Origin: Siansivirga zeaxanthinifaciens CC-SAMT-1
Lineage (GTDB): Bacteria > Bacteroidota > Bacteroidia > Flavobacteriales > Flavobacteriaceae
Length of the DNA: 64,000 bases
Direction: 5' to 3'
Assembly (NCBI RefSeq): GCF_000941055.1
Contig: NZ_CP007202.1
Location: 2,492,437 to 2,556,436, forward strand
Below are positions 35,384-43,924 of this stretch, in pieces; positions within the stretch are counted from its first letter, which is position 1, and every line of letters starts with the position of its first letter. A model generated the notes under the pieces. The model did no database searches, was not told the origin of the DNA, and saw only the letters and a program-made list of their open reading frames with translations. The translations under genes and the position numbers were made by a program.

Positions 35384-36334
35384 TTATTTTTTTATAAGTC
35401 CGAGTTCAATTAAACGCTCTGTTAAAAACTCCCCAGCGGTAATATCGTCAAAGGCTTTCGGGTTGTTTTCATCAACACAATTTTCTAAAACATTCAATTT
35501 CATATCGCTAATAGAATGCATAAAAAACGGAATGGAATATCTGGAAGTTCCCCAAAGTTCACGTGGCGGATTGATAACTCTGTGTATAGTCGATTTTAAT
35601 TTATTATTGGTATGTCTGGATAACATATCGCCAACGTTTATCATTAACTCATCGGGTTCTGCAATAGCATCAATCCATTCGCCTTTATGGTTTTGTACTT
35701 GTAAACCACGCCCTTGGGCACCCATTAAAAGCGTAATTAAATTAATGTCTCCATGCGCTGCAGCACGAACGGCATCTTTAGGTTCTTGGGTAATAGGCGG
35801 GTAGTGGATTGGTCGTAAAATAGAATTTCCGTTATGGATATAGTTATCAAAATACGTTTCTTCTAAACCTAAATAAATAGCCAAGGCGCGCAAAACATAT
35901 TTAGCTGTTTTTTCCAGCATTTTATAGGCTTCTTTTCCTATGGCGTTAAATTCCGGTAGTTCTTCAACAATAACATTGTCTGGATATTCATTTTTCAAGG
36001 CTTCATTATCTTCAACATATTGTCCGAAATGCCAAAATTCTTTTAAGTCGCCTTCTTTTTTACCCTTAGCACTTTCTTTTCCAAAAGACACATAACCGCG
36101 TTGACCACCAATGCCTGGTATTTCATATTTCTGCTTGGTTTCTAAAGGTAAATCGAAAAAATTTTTAACTTCTTTATACAGGTTTTCAACTAAAGTTTCA
36201 TCTAAAAAATGACCCTTAAGCGCAACAAAACCAATCTCTTCGTAAGCTTTGCCAATGGCCTCAACAAATTGTTGTTTTTTGGTAGCGTCGTTAGATGTAA
36301 AATCTTTTAAATTGACACTAGGAATTATATTCAT
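35384..36334 (-). CDS. 2-oxoglutarate/Fe(II) oxygenase, isopenicillin N synthase-like
   Basis: The 316-residue protein matches the non-haem dioxygenase N domain at the start (IPSVNLKDF, EEIGFVALKGH, FFDLPLETKQKYE) and the 2OG-Fe(II) domain after it. The metal ligands are visible as AAHGDINLITLL (His and Asp) and STIHRVINPP (second His); RYSIPFF supplies the 2OG-binding Arg and Ser. The family covers isopenicillin N synthase, gibberellin oxidases and bacterial relatives of unknown substrate. It is the first gene of the five-gene unit, with a -7 box at 36362-36369. Confidence 0.88.
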   Translation of the reverse strand: MNIIPSVNLKDFTSNDATKKQQFVEAIGKAYEEIGFVALKGHFLDETLVENLYKEVKNFFDLPLETKQKYEIPGIGGQRGYVSFGKESAKGKKEGDLKEFWHFGQYVEDNEALKNEYPDNVIVEELPEFNAIGKEAYKMLEKTAKYVLRALAIYLGLEETYFDNYIHNGNSILRPIHYPPITQEPKDAVRAAAHGDINLITLLMGAQGRGLQVQNHKGEWIDAIAEPDELMINVGDMLSRHTNNKLKSTIHRVINPPRELWGTSRYSIPFFMHSISDMKLNVLENCVDENNPKAFDDITAGEFLTERLIELGLIKK

Positions 36335-36361
36335 GCGGATTTTTTTTAATAAGTGTATCTA

Positions 36362-36369
36362 CAAATGTA
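36362..36369 (-). promoter_or_regulatory. Predicted -7 promoter box for the five-gene oxygenase operon
   Basis: Reads TACATTTG on the minus strand, matching TAnnTTTG, 27 nt upstream of the oxygenase start. No other consensus box is obvious inside the operon, where gaps are 10 bp or less. Confidence 0.5.
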
Positions 36370-36490
36370 CGAAAACAATATAAAGTTTCTATATCACTTT
36401 TTATTTATCATCTAGCATAACTATTTGGGTAATTATGTTATTTTTATAAGCGTTAAGACTCTAATATGCTCAGAATTCTATCACTTATTT

Positions 36491-38467
36491 ATGACCTATA
36501 ATATTTCTCAATTACCTACGCGCTTAATAATGGATTTGTATAAAAATATGCTTAAATCCAGAATGATAGAAGAAAAAATGCTCTTACTCTTAAGGCAAGG
36601 GAAAATTAGTAAATGGTTTTCTGGCATCGGACAAGAGGCGATCGCTGTAGGTGTAACGTTGGCTATTAACAACGACGAATACATTTTACCCATGCACCGA
36701 AATTTGGGTGTTTTTATTTCCCGAAATGTCCCATTACACCGTTTATTTGCACAGTGGCAAGGTAAACCTTCGGGTTTTACAAAGGGTAGAGACCGCTCGT
36801 TCCATTTTGGGTCGCAATACCATAAAATTATTGGAATGATTTCTCATTTAGGACCTCAAATGGGTGTTGCTAATGGTATTGCTTTGGCATCTGTACTTAA
36901 AGGTGAAAATAAAGTAACCGCTGTTTTTACAGGTGAAGGCGGAACCAGCGAAGGCGATTTTCATGAAGCTTTAAATGTAGCGTCGGTGTGGAATTTACCT
37001 GTTATTTTTTGTGTTGAAAATAATGGATACGGATTGTCGACACCTACGAGCGAACAGTTTAAATGTGAAAACATAGCCGATAAAGGCTTGGGCTATGGCA
37101 TGGAATCGCATATTGTTGAAGGTAATAATATAACAGAAGTTTACAATACCGTTAAAAAGTTAGCAGACGATTTGCGAAGTCATCCCAGACCTGTTTTACT
37201 TGAATTTAAAACCTTTAGAATGCGAGGTCACGAAGAGGCGAGTGGCACCAAGTATGTGCCTGAAGCGATGATGGATTTCTGGAGCACGAAAGACCCTTTG
37301 CTTAATTTTCAGAAATATTTAATTGAAAAACACATATTATCGGAAGCCTTAATTAAGCAAATTGTTAATGAAATTTCTAACGACATTAATAAAAATCTGG
37401 ATATCGTTTCATCTGAACCTGCTATAATTGCTGATGTTAAGACAGAACTACATGATGTTTATAAATCGTTTGATTTTGAACATATTAAACCAACTACCGA
37501 AGTTAACGATATTAGATTTATTGATGCCATTTCTGAAGCTTTAAAACAAAGTATGGAACACCATAATAACTTGATTATTATGGGACAAGATATCGCCGAA
37601 TATGGCGGTGTATTTAAAATAACGGAAGGGTTTGTAGAAGCATTTGGTAAAGATCGTGTAAGAAACACCCCCATTTGCGAATCGACCATTGTTGAAGCCG
37701 CTATGGGCTTATCGATTGCAGGCATGAAGAGTGTTGTTGAAATGCAATTTGCCGATTTTGCTGCCAGTGGTTTTAATCCCATTGTTAATTATTTAGCAAA
37801 ATCTCATTACCGTTGGGGGCAAAACGCCGATGTTGTTATAAGAATGCCCTGTGGCGCTGGTGTGGGAGCGGGGCCATTTCATTCGCAAACAAACGAAGCT
37901 TGGTTTACTAAAACACCAGGATTAAAAGTTGTTTATCCGGCTTTTCCCTATGATGCCAAAGGACTTCTAAATACAGCAATAAACGACCCGAATCCCGTAT
38001 TGTTTTTTGAGCATAAAGCACTGTACAGAAGTATCAAACAAGATGTACCAACCAATTATTACACCCTACCTTTTGGAAAAGCTGCAATGCTTCGCGAGGG
38101 GAAAGATATTAGTATAATAAGTTACGGCGCAGCTGTTCACTGGGTTTTGGAAACCTTAGACAACAACCCGCAAATTCATGCCGATGTTATCGATTTAAGA
38201 ACCCTTCAACCGCTGGATACAGCGACTATTTATGCTTCGGTAAAAAAAACAGGAAAAGCTATTATTCTTCAGGAAGATTCGTTGTTTGGTGGCATCGCCA
38301 ATGATATTTCTGCATTAATAATGGAACATTGTTTTTCGTATTTAGATGCCCCAGTAAAACGGGTAGGAAGTTTAGAAACGCCCATCCCTTTCATCCAGCA
38401 GCTAGAAGCACAATATCTTGCTAAAAATAACTTTGAGAAGGAATTAAAAGCTTTATTAAATTTTTAG
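36491..38467 (+). CDS. Fused E1 alpha/beta 2-oxoacid dehydrogenase (branched-chain type)
   Basis: The protein is about 658 residues. The ATG at 36491 (MTYNISQLPTRL) is preferred over an in-frame TTG at 36425, which would add an unrelated hydrophobic tail. The first half is the E1 alpha part: MIEEKMLLLLRQGKISKWFSG, GGTSEGDFHEALNVA and FCVENNGYGLSTPT (thiamine diphosphate site), then FRMRGHEEASGTKYVP. The second half is the E1 beta part: GQDIAEYGGVFKITEGF, ESTIVEAAMGLSIAG and the C-terminal transketolase domain. Flavobacteria often encode this E1 as one chain. Branched-chain 2-oxoacids are the likely substrates; E2 and E3 are elsewhere. Confidence 0.9.
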   Translation: MTYNISQLPTRLIMDLYKNMLKSRMIEEKMLLLLRQGKISKWFSGIGQEAIAVGVTLAINNDEYILPMHRNLGVFISRNVPLHRLFAQWQGKPSGFTKGRDRSFHFGSQYHKIIGMISHLGPQMGVANGIALASVLKGENKVTAVFTGEGGTSEGDFHEALNVASVWNLPVIFCVENNGYGLSTPTSEQFKCENIADKGLGYGMESHIVEGNNITEVYNTVKKLADDLRSHPRPVLLEFKTFRMRGHEEASGTKYVPEAMMDFWSTKDPLLNFQKYLIEKHILSEALIKQIVNEISNDINKNLDIVSSEPAIIADVKTELHDVYKSFDFEHIKPTTEVNDIRFIDAISEALKQSMEHHNNLIIMGQDIAEYGGVFKITEGFVEAFGKDRVRNTPICESTIVEAAMGLSIAGMKSVVEMQFADFAASGFNPIVNYLAKSHYRWGQNADVVIRMPCGAGVGAGPFHSQTNEAWFTKTPGLKVVYPAFPYDAKGLLNTAINDPNPVLFFEHKALYRSIKQDVPTNYYTLPFGKAAMLREGKDISIISYGAAVHWVLETLDNNPQIHADVIDLRTLQPLDTATIYASVKKTGKAIILQEDSLFGGIANDISALIMEHCFSYLDAPVKRVGSLETPIPFIQQLEAQYLAKNNFEKELKALLNF

Positions 38468-38498
38468 ATTTATCTTTATTTAAACTAAAAAAGAAATT

Positions 38499-38912
38499 TT
38501 GAGAATCCTTTATATTTTGTGCTTGGTTCTTTTAGTGGGATGTAAAAAAGAACGGTTTGAAGATAAGTTTAATTGGCATACCATAAAGGTAACGGCTTCA
38601 GCTTATAATTCTACTAAAAGTCAGACAGATGGAAGCCCATTCTTAACAGCCTATGGCGATAGTTTAAAGCCTGGTTTGCATTGTATTGCCGTATCAAAAG
38701 ATTTAATTAAAAAAGGATTAACACACAATACGCCCGTTAAAATTGAAGGTTTTGATAGCATCTATTTTGTAAAAGACCGCATGCACCCACGATGGAGAAA
38801 TAAAATTGATATTTATATGGGTTTAGATGTTAAAGCTGCCAAAAAATGGGGACGAAAAAAAGTTGTAATTCAATACGGCATTTTAAAAGACAGCTTGTTG
38901 CAAGACAAGTAA
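38499..38912 (+). CDS. 3D-domain (double-psi barrel) lipoprotein
   Basis: The 137-residue protein starts from TTG at 38499; no ATG precedes the lipobox LLVGC (Cys 15). After it, VTASAYNSTKSQTDGSPFLTA, LIKKGLTHNTPVKIEGF and VKDRMHPRWRNKIDIYMG give the 3D-domain layout, with Asp in VKDRM and IDIYMG at the expected positions. Such domains occur in cell-wall-lytic proteins such as MltA and YabE relatives, but isolated lipoproteins like this one have no proven activity. It follows the E1 gene by 31 bp on the same strand. Confidence 0.75.
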   Translation: MRILYILCLVLLVGCKKERFEDKFNWHTIKVTASAYNSTKSQTDGSPFLTAYGDSLKPGLHCIAVSKDLIKKGLTHNTPVKIEGFDSIYFVKDRMHPRWRNKIDIYMGLDVKAAKKWGRKKVVIQYGILKDSLLQDK

Positions 38913-39020
38913 AACGATAAATTTTATTTGTTTTCACAAAAAAGTATTCATTTAGGAATGATTTTTGTTAAATACTTGTAAAATATAAGGCCTTACTTTT
39001 TCCTTTTTAAATGAAACCGA

Positions 39021-39028
39021 TATATTTG
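39021..39028 (+). promoter_or_regulatory. Predicted -7 promoter box
   Basis: Reads TATATTTG, matching TAnnTTTG, 50 nt upstream of the secreted hypothetical protein at 39079. Confidence 0.5.
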
Positions 39029-39078
39029 AAGTAGGATTTACTTAACCCTTTGGCTTTAGAATATTACCCAAATAAAAA

Positions 39079-39759
39079 ATGAAACGTATATTATCATATC
39101 TTATTTTTTTATTTTCAGTTTGTACGATGCATGCGCAATTAGATTCTAAATCGAAATCTATTGCTATACCTGTAGTTAAAAGTAAAGATGATACTGCCGA
39201 TTCGAAAAAAATAGACCCTTTAACCCCAAAAACAGAAAACAATCAAACCTTTGGAAGTTTAAATGTTCCCGATTTAACCACTGGAGTAGAAACGCCTAAG
39301 AAGCAATTTTCTTTGTTTGGAGAAGAATTTGGAAACCCTGGCGAACTATATAAAAAACAACTGGACAAAAATCTAGAAAACGTAAAATTATCTCCTGAAG
39401 AAGTTGAACAACGTAACGGTAGTAAAACCAATCAATATTTAGGCGATTTTAAAACAAAAGCAGAATCTGTGAATATTGTTTACCGAGACCATGGCGCGGT
39501 TGATGGCGATTTAATTCAAGTTTTAGTAAACGATGATGTGGTTCAAGCCAGAGTTTTTCTAAATAGCGGATTTTCAGGTTTTAAACTTAGTTTACAAAAA
39601 GGTTTTAATAAAATAGATTTTCTTGCTTTAAACCAAGGAGAATCTGGTCCAAATACAGCCGAATTTAAAGTTGTAGACGATATGGGCAACCTTATTTCCA
39701 GAAATCAATGGAACTTAGCAACGGGCGTAAAAGCAACCATTATTGTTGTAAAAGAATAA
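39079..39759 (+). CDS. Secreted protein of unknown function
   Basis: The 226-residue protein has a signal peptide (MKRILSYLIFLFSVCTMHAQ). A low-complexity Lys/Asp/Ser-rich part follows (residues about 21-75). A compact C-terminal beta-type domain (about 125-226) includes VNIVYRDHGAVDGDLIQVLVN and GFSGFKLSLQKGFNKIDFLALN, which looks like a single immunoglobulin-like or carbohydrate-binding-like sandwich. I recognise no named family; similar secreted proteins seem common in Flavobacteriaceae. It converges with the aldo/keto reductase gene, 3 bp apart. Confidence 0.75.
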   Translation: MKRILSYLIFLFSVCTMHAQLDSKSKSIAIPVVKSKDDTADSKKIDPLTPKTENNQTFGSLNVPDLTTGVETPKKQFSLFGEEFGNPGELYKKQLDKNLENVKLSPEEVEQRNGSKTNQYLGDFKTKAESVNIVYRDHGAVDGDLIQVLVNDDVVQARVFLNSGFSGFKLSLQKGFNKIDFLALNQGESGPNTAEFKVVDDMGNLISRNQWNLATGVKATIIVVKE

Positions 39760-39762
39760 GTT

Positions 39763-40776
39763 TTATCCTAAAACGTCGTCAATCAAATTAATTTCTTCTG
39801 CCGAAAAACTTAAATTATCTAAAGCTTTTACATTTTCTTTTAACTGATTAGAAGAACTCGCGCCAATTAAAACAGATGCTACGGTTGGTTTTCTTAAAAG
39901 CCAGGCGATAGCCATTTGAGATAATTTTTGTCCGCGATTTTGCGCCAAGTCATTCAACCTTAAAATTTTATCTAAATTATTAGTAACCGTTTCTGCGCTT
40001 AAATAACTCATATCCTTATCGGCTCTCGAACCTTTTGGAATGCCATGTAAATAGCGATCGGTAAGCATACCTTGTGCCAGTGGAGAAAATGCAATACACC
40101 CAACACCGTTAGCATCTAAGGTGTCTAAAAGTCCGTTTTCCACCCAACGATCAAACATCGAGTATCTGGCCTGATGTAAAATAAATGGGGTGTTATTGTA
40201 TTTTAAAATATCTGCAGCCTTTTGAGTCTCTTCGGGTTGGTAATTAGAAATTCCAACATATAAAGCTTTTCCTTGGCGAACGATGTCGGTAAGCGCGCCC
40301 ATAGTTTCTTCTAAAGGTGTTTCGGGATCGGGTCTATGATGATAAAAAACATCTACATAATCTAATCCCATACGCTTTAAACTCTGGTCTAAACTTGAAA
40401 TTAAATACTTTCTAGACCCCCAATTCCCATAGGGTCCAGGCCACATATCGAAACCTGCCTTACTGGCAACAAACAATTCATCGCGGTAATTTTTAAAATC
40501 TTTTTTAAAAATGGTACCAAAATTTTCTTCGGCAGAACCGTAAGGCGGTCCATAGTTATTGGCTAAATCGAAATGCGTAATTCCTAAATCGAAAGCTGTT
40601 CTAAGCACTTCTCTCGCATTCTGAATGGAATCGATAAAACCAAAATTGTGCCACAAACCAAGCGACAAAGCAGGTAGTAATACACCGCTTTTTCCTGTTC
40701 GATTGTACGTCATGTGTTTATAGCGTTGAGAATCTGCTACATACTCCGTTATTTCGCTTTTATCGTTAATTTGCAT
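39763..40776 (-). CDS. Aldo/keto reductase, YghZ-like (L-glyceraldehyde 3-phosphate reductase)
   Basis: The 337-residue TIM-barrel reductase follows E. coli YghZ closely by eye: SGVLLPALSLGLWHNFG, ITHFDLANNYGPPYGSAEENFG (catalytic Asp and Tyr), KAGFDMWPGPYGNWGSRKYL, SLKRMGLDYVDVFYHHR (catalytic His region), GISNYQPEETQ, IAFSPLAQGMLTDRYL and SVLIGASSSNQLKENV. It is NADPH-dependent and cytoplasmic. The in vivo substrate in this organism is not certain; YghZ detoxifies L-glyceraldehyde 3-phosphate. Confidence 0.92.
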   Translation of the reverse strand: MQINDKSEITEYVADSQRYKHMTYNRTGKSGVLLPALSLGLWHNFGFIDSIQNAREVLRTAFDLGITHFDLANNYGPPYGSAEENFGTIFKKDFKNYRDELFVASKAGFDMWPGPYGNWGSRKYLISSLDQSLKRMGLDYVDVFYHHRPDPETPLEETMGALTDIVRQGKALYVGISNYQPEETQKAADILKYNNTPFILHQARYSMFDRWVENGLLDTLDANGVGCIAFSPLAQGMLTDRYLHGIPKGSRADKDMSYLSAETVTNNLDKILRLNDLAQNRGQKLSQMAIAWLLRKPTVASVLIGASSSNQLKENVKALDNLSFSAEEINLIDDVLG

Positions 40777-40864
40777 GGTTTCAGAATAAAATTAGCGTTA
40801 AAGATAGAAATAAATTTCAATTAAATTTTATTGAAATCATTCGTTAAAAACGGGCTAAAGGTGT

Positions 40865-40872
40865 TATTTTTG
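40865..40872 (+). promoter_or_regulatory. Predicted -7 promoter box for the DEAH helicase gene
   Basis: Reads TATTTTTG, matching TAnnTTTG, 20 nt upstream of the start codon, so the leader would be short. Confidence 0.5.
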
Positions 40873-40892
40873 CTGGCTCTAAAGTTAGATAC

Positions 40893-42446
40893 ATGTCCAT
40901 ATCAAAATCAGAATTAGAAGAAAGAAATGCAGGTAAAAGTTTATATAGCTACCAAAAAGGTGCTATTAATAAAATTTTTAAGGCTTTTGAAGAATCTCCT
41001 GACGATTACCATTTACTATATCAATTACCCACAGGAGGAGGAAAAACAGTTATTTTCTCTGAAATAGTAAGACAATATCTTAAACATCATAAAAAGAGAG
41101 TACTTGTTTTAACACACCGTATCGAATTATGCAAGCAAACATCTAACATGCTTACAGAATTTGAAGTTGTTAATAAAGTTATAGATAGTAAAGCCGATTT
41201 AAGTGACCAAGACGAATACAGTTGTTTTGTGGCCATGGTTGAAACCTTAAATAATCGATTAAACGATAATAAGCTAGATATTTCAGATATTGGTCTGGTT
41301 ATTATTGATGAGGCACATTACAATTCCTTTACTAAATTATTCAAATTTTTTAGTCAATCTTTCATTTTAGGTGTTACAGCAACGCCTTTAAGCTCGAGTA
41401 TCGAATTACCTATGACCGATAATTACGATGAATTAATTGTTGGTGAAAGTATTGAATCGCTTATAGAAAATGGCTTCTTGGCACGCGCAGAAATGTTTAC
41501 TTACAACGTAGGTTTAACCTCGTTAGTGGTTGGAGCAAATGGAGATTATACGGTAAAATCTTCTGAAGATTTATATACTGATTCAGACATGCTAAGTAAG
41601 CTGTTACAGGCTTATGAAGAGCGCTCGAAAGGTAAAAAAACCTTAATTTTTAATAACGGTATCAACACGTCTTTACACGTTTACGACACCTTCAGACGTG
41701 CAGGTTACCCCATCGCGCATTTAGATAATACCAATACAAAAAAAGAACGCGCCATGATTCTTAAGTGGTTTAAAAAAACACCCGATGCCATATTAACATC
41801 GGTGAGTATATTAACCACCGGTTTCGATGAGCCATCTGTTGAAACCATTATCTTAAACCGAGCAACAAAATCGTTAACACTATACTATCAAATGATAGGT
41901 CGTGGATCGCGTATTTACAAAGACAAAACCAGTTTTAATGTTATCGATTTAGGAAATAATTTTTACCGTTTTGGTCCTTGGGGTGATAATCTAGATTGGC
42001 AACGCATTTTTAGATCTCCAAACTATTATTTAGATTCTATTTTAAGTGATGATGAATTAGAAAGTAATTTTAGATATGAAATGCCCGATGAACTTCGTGA
42101 GGAGTTTAAGAATTCTAAAGATGTATATTTCGATATTCAAAAAACCTACGTAGAATCTATTCGAAATGGAGAAACCTCGAAAGTGGTTTTAGAGCGCTCC
42201 ATAGAGCATCATGCTAAAATTTGTATAGAAAACAGTGAAGATGTTTACGATGCCTTAGCACTGGCTAAAAAATTGGGTGATGACATCGATTTTAGAATTG
42301 GCCGCTACACCAAATGTATTAGTAAAAGCACTTATAATTTTGTGGAATGGCTTAAAGATGATTACCGAAAAAAATTAAATGCGTATCTTAGAACTAATTT
42401 CGATACTGTTTTTGAAGAAATTTTTGGTTATCCACCAGAAGATTAA
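40893..42446 (+). CDS. DEAD/DEAH-box helicase (SF2)
   Basis: The 517-residue SF2 helicase has YQKGAINKIF (Q-motif-like), Walker A PTGGGKT (46-52), VLTHRIELCKQ (Ia), IIDEAH (137-142), GVTATP (160-165), then the second RecA domain with ILTTGFDEPSVETIILNRAT and QMIGRGSRIYKDK (motif VI). The layout is that of the small SSL2/Res-type helicases. About 130 residues after motif VI are helical and family-specific. It is followed by the cold-shock gene, 192 bp downstream, a pairing that suggests a shared role with structured RNA; this is inference. Confidence 0.88.
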   Translation: MSISKSELEERNAGKSLYSYQKGAINKIFKAFEESPDDYHLLYQLPTGGGKTVIFSEIVRQYLKHHKKRVLVLTHRIELCKQTSNMLTEFEVVNKVIDSKADLSDQDEYSCFVAMVETLNNRLNDNKLDISDIGLVIIDEAHYNSFTKLFKFFSQSFILGVTATPLSSSIELPMTDNYDELIVGESIESLIENGFLARAEMFTYNVGLTSLVVGANGDYTVKSSEDLYTDSDMLSKLLQAYEERSKGKKTLIFNNGINTSLHVYDTFRRAGYPIAHLDNTNTKKERAMILKWFKKTPDAILTSVSILTTGFDEPSVETIILNRATKSLTLYYQMIGRGSRIYKDKTSFNVIDLGNNFYRFGPWGDNLDWQRIFRSPNYYLDSILSDDELESNFRYEMPDELREEFKNSKDVYFDIQKTYVESIRNGETSKVVLERSIEHHAKICIENSEDVYDALALAKKLGDDIDFRIGRYTKCISKSTYNFVEWLKDDYRKKLNAYLRTNFDTVFEEIFGYPPED

Positions 42447-42472
42447 CGTTAAAAACTAATATTTGTAATATA

Positions 42473-42497
42473 TATATTTTAAGCGACTTAAAATATA
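42473..42497 (+). promoter_or_regulatory. Perfect AT-rich hairpin in the gap before the cold-shock gene
   Basis: An 11-bp perfect stem (TATATTTTAAG/CTTAAAATATA) with loop CGA lies 26 nt after the helicase stop codon. No U-run follows, so it is not a standard terminator. It may protect the helicase mRNA 3' end or lie in a long cold-shock leader. Confidence 0.4.
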
Positions 42498-42638
42498 ATG
42501 TATATTTACACAAAATTAGTATGTTAAGCAATTTTTATATAATCTTTTACTTTTTAAAAGACTTCTTTTTTTTTCAAGATTTTAAATAAAAATTATTTCA
42601 TAGCAGTTTAATTATTAACTAAAATCCGAATTATTTTT

Positions 42639-43091
42639 ATGGCAAAATCACAAGTAACGTTTAATAAAATTGAAAAAGAAAAAAAACGATTAAAGAAAAG
42701 AGAAGACAAATTAAAAAAGAAAGAAGCTCGTAAAGCAGAATCTAAAGAAAATCCTCAAGGCATCCAATTTGCATATGTAGATTACAATGGTAACTTAACA
42801 GACACGCCACCAGATCCATCTATGCGTGTAAAAGTAGAAGCAGAAAGCATCGAATTAGGAATTCCTAAGAAAGAAGATCGAGGTGAAGAGGAGTTAAAAG
42901 CCAATGAGGGTAAAGTTTCATTTTTTGATACATCCAAAGGTTTTGGGTTCATTATCGATAATATAAACAACGAAAAATATTTTGTACATGTAAGCGGTTT
43001 GCTAGAACCTATTGTAGAAAATGATACAGTGACTTACGAGTTAGAACGCGGTCAAAAAGGAATGAACGCCGTTCGTGTTAAAAAAATATAG
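42639..43091 (+). CDS. Cold-shock domain protein with basic N-terminal extension
   Basis: The 150-residue protein has its cold-shock domain at the C-terminus (about 88-150): GKVSFFDTSKGFGFIIDNI, where the RNP1-type GFGFI is at 101-105, and KYFVHVSG, the RNP2-type site. The first 38 residues are dominated by Lys and Glu (EKEKKRLKKREDKLKKKEA), a charged helix likely to bind RNA or ribosomes. Residues 39-87 form a linker. Ordinary CspA is about 70 residues, so the first half is an addition found in Bacteroidetes members. A gap of 192 bp precedes it. Confidence 0.92.
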   Translation: MAKSQVTFNKIEKEKKRLKKREDKLKKKEARKAESKENPQGIQFAYVDYNGNLTDTPPDPSMRVKVEAESIELGIPKKEDRGEEELKANEGKVSFFDTSKGFGFIIDNINNEKYFVHVSGLLEPIVENDTVTYELERGQKGMNAVRVKKI

Positions 43092-43148
43092 TTTAGTATA
43101 GTATTACTTCATTTCCATTTGGTATTTAAATTTATATTTTAGAATTGT

Positions 43149-43892
43149 ATGAATTTGCATTCTTTAGAAGATGACCAAGAATACATTAACCTACAAACCG
43201 AACTCGTTAGGTTACAACAACACATAAAACAAACAAATCAACGCGTACTTATTCTTTTTGAAGGTAGAGATACTGCCGGAAAAGGGGGTGCTATTATGCG
43301 TTTTATTCGATTTTTAAACCCTAGATTATTTAAAGTTGTAGCATTATCTAAACCTACTGAAAAAGAATCGGGGCAATGGTATTTTCAAAGATACATCGAG
43401 CATTTGCCAGGTCCGGGAGAAATGGTGTTATTCGACAGAAGTTGGTATAACCGTTCGGTTGTAGAACCGGTTATGGGATTTTGCACCAAAAAACAATACA
43501 ATTTGTTTAACAAGCAGGTGGTTCAATTAGAAAAAATGCTTATTGATGATGGTATTCATGTTTTTAAATTTTGGTTTTCTATTGATGCCGAAGAGCAAAA
43601 ACGCCGATTAGAAGAGCGTGTACACAACCCGCTTAAGCAATGGAAACTAAGCAGTGTCGATGTAGAAGCACAATCTAGATGGGCCGATTTTACAAAATAC
43701 AAAGAAGCCATGTTTAAAAAAACAGCCACGCCACAATCGCCTTGGGTGGTTATTAAAGGTAATGAACGCGATATCGCAAGAAAAGAAGTAATTCGTTATG
43801 TTGTTAATCGTTTTGATTATGATAAAAAGGGCGATACCAACGAAAGACTAACCTTAGACGATACTATAGTTACAGAAATATTCAACAAATAG
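43149..43892 (+). CDS. ppk2: Polyphosphate kinase 2
   Basis: The 247-residue kinase of the PPK2 family shows Walker A FEGRDTAGKGGAIMRF (37-52), SKPTEKESGQWYFQRYI, Walker B MVLFDRSWYNRSVVEPVMGF and the lid segment LEERVHNPLKQWKLSS. PPK2 enzymes use polyphosphate to phosphorylate nucleoside mono- or diphosphates. Single-domain length and motif spelling fit class I (nucleoside diphosphate) enzymes, but class is not certain by eye. It lies 57 bp after the cold-shock gene. Confidence 0.93.
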   Translation: MNLHSLEDDQEYINLQTELVRLQQHIKQTNQRVLILFEGRDTAGKGGAIMRFIRFLNPRLFKVVALSKPTEKESGQWYFQRYIEHLPGPGEMVLFDRSWYNRSVVEPVMGFCTKKQYNLFNKQVVQLEKMLIDDGIHVFKFWFSIDAEEQKRRLEERVHNPLKQWKLSSVDVEAQSRWADFTKYKEAMFKKTATPQSPWVVIKGNERDIARKEVIRYVVNRFDYDKKGDTNERLTLDDTIVTEIFNK

Positions 43893-43924
43893 GAGCCTTT
43901 CTTGAAAAGCTTCAAAAATAACCT

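Noticed and set aside
36425..36490. TTG-started extension of the E1 dehydrogenase
   Set aside because: Adds an unrelated hydrophobic tail; the ATG at 36491 gives the expected N-terminus.
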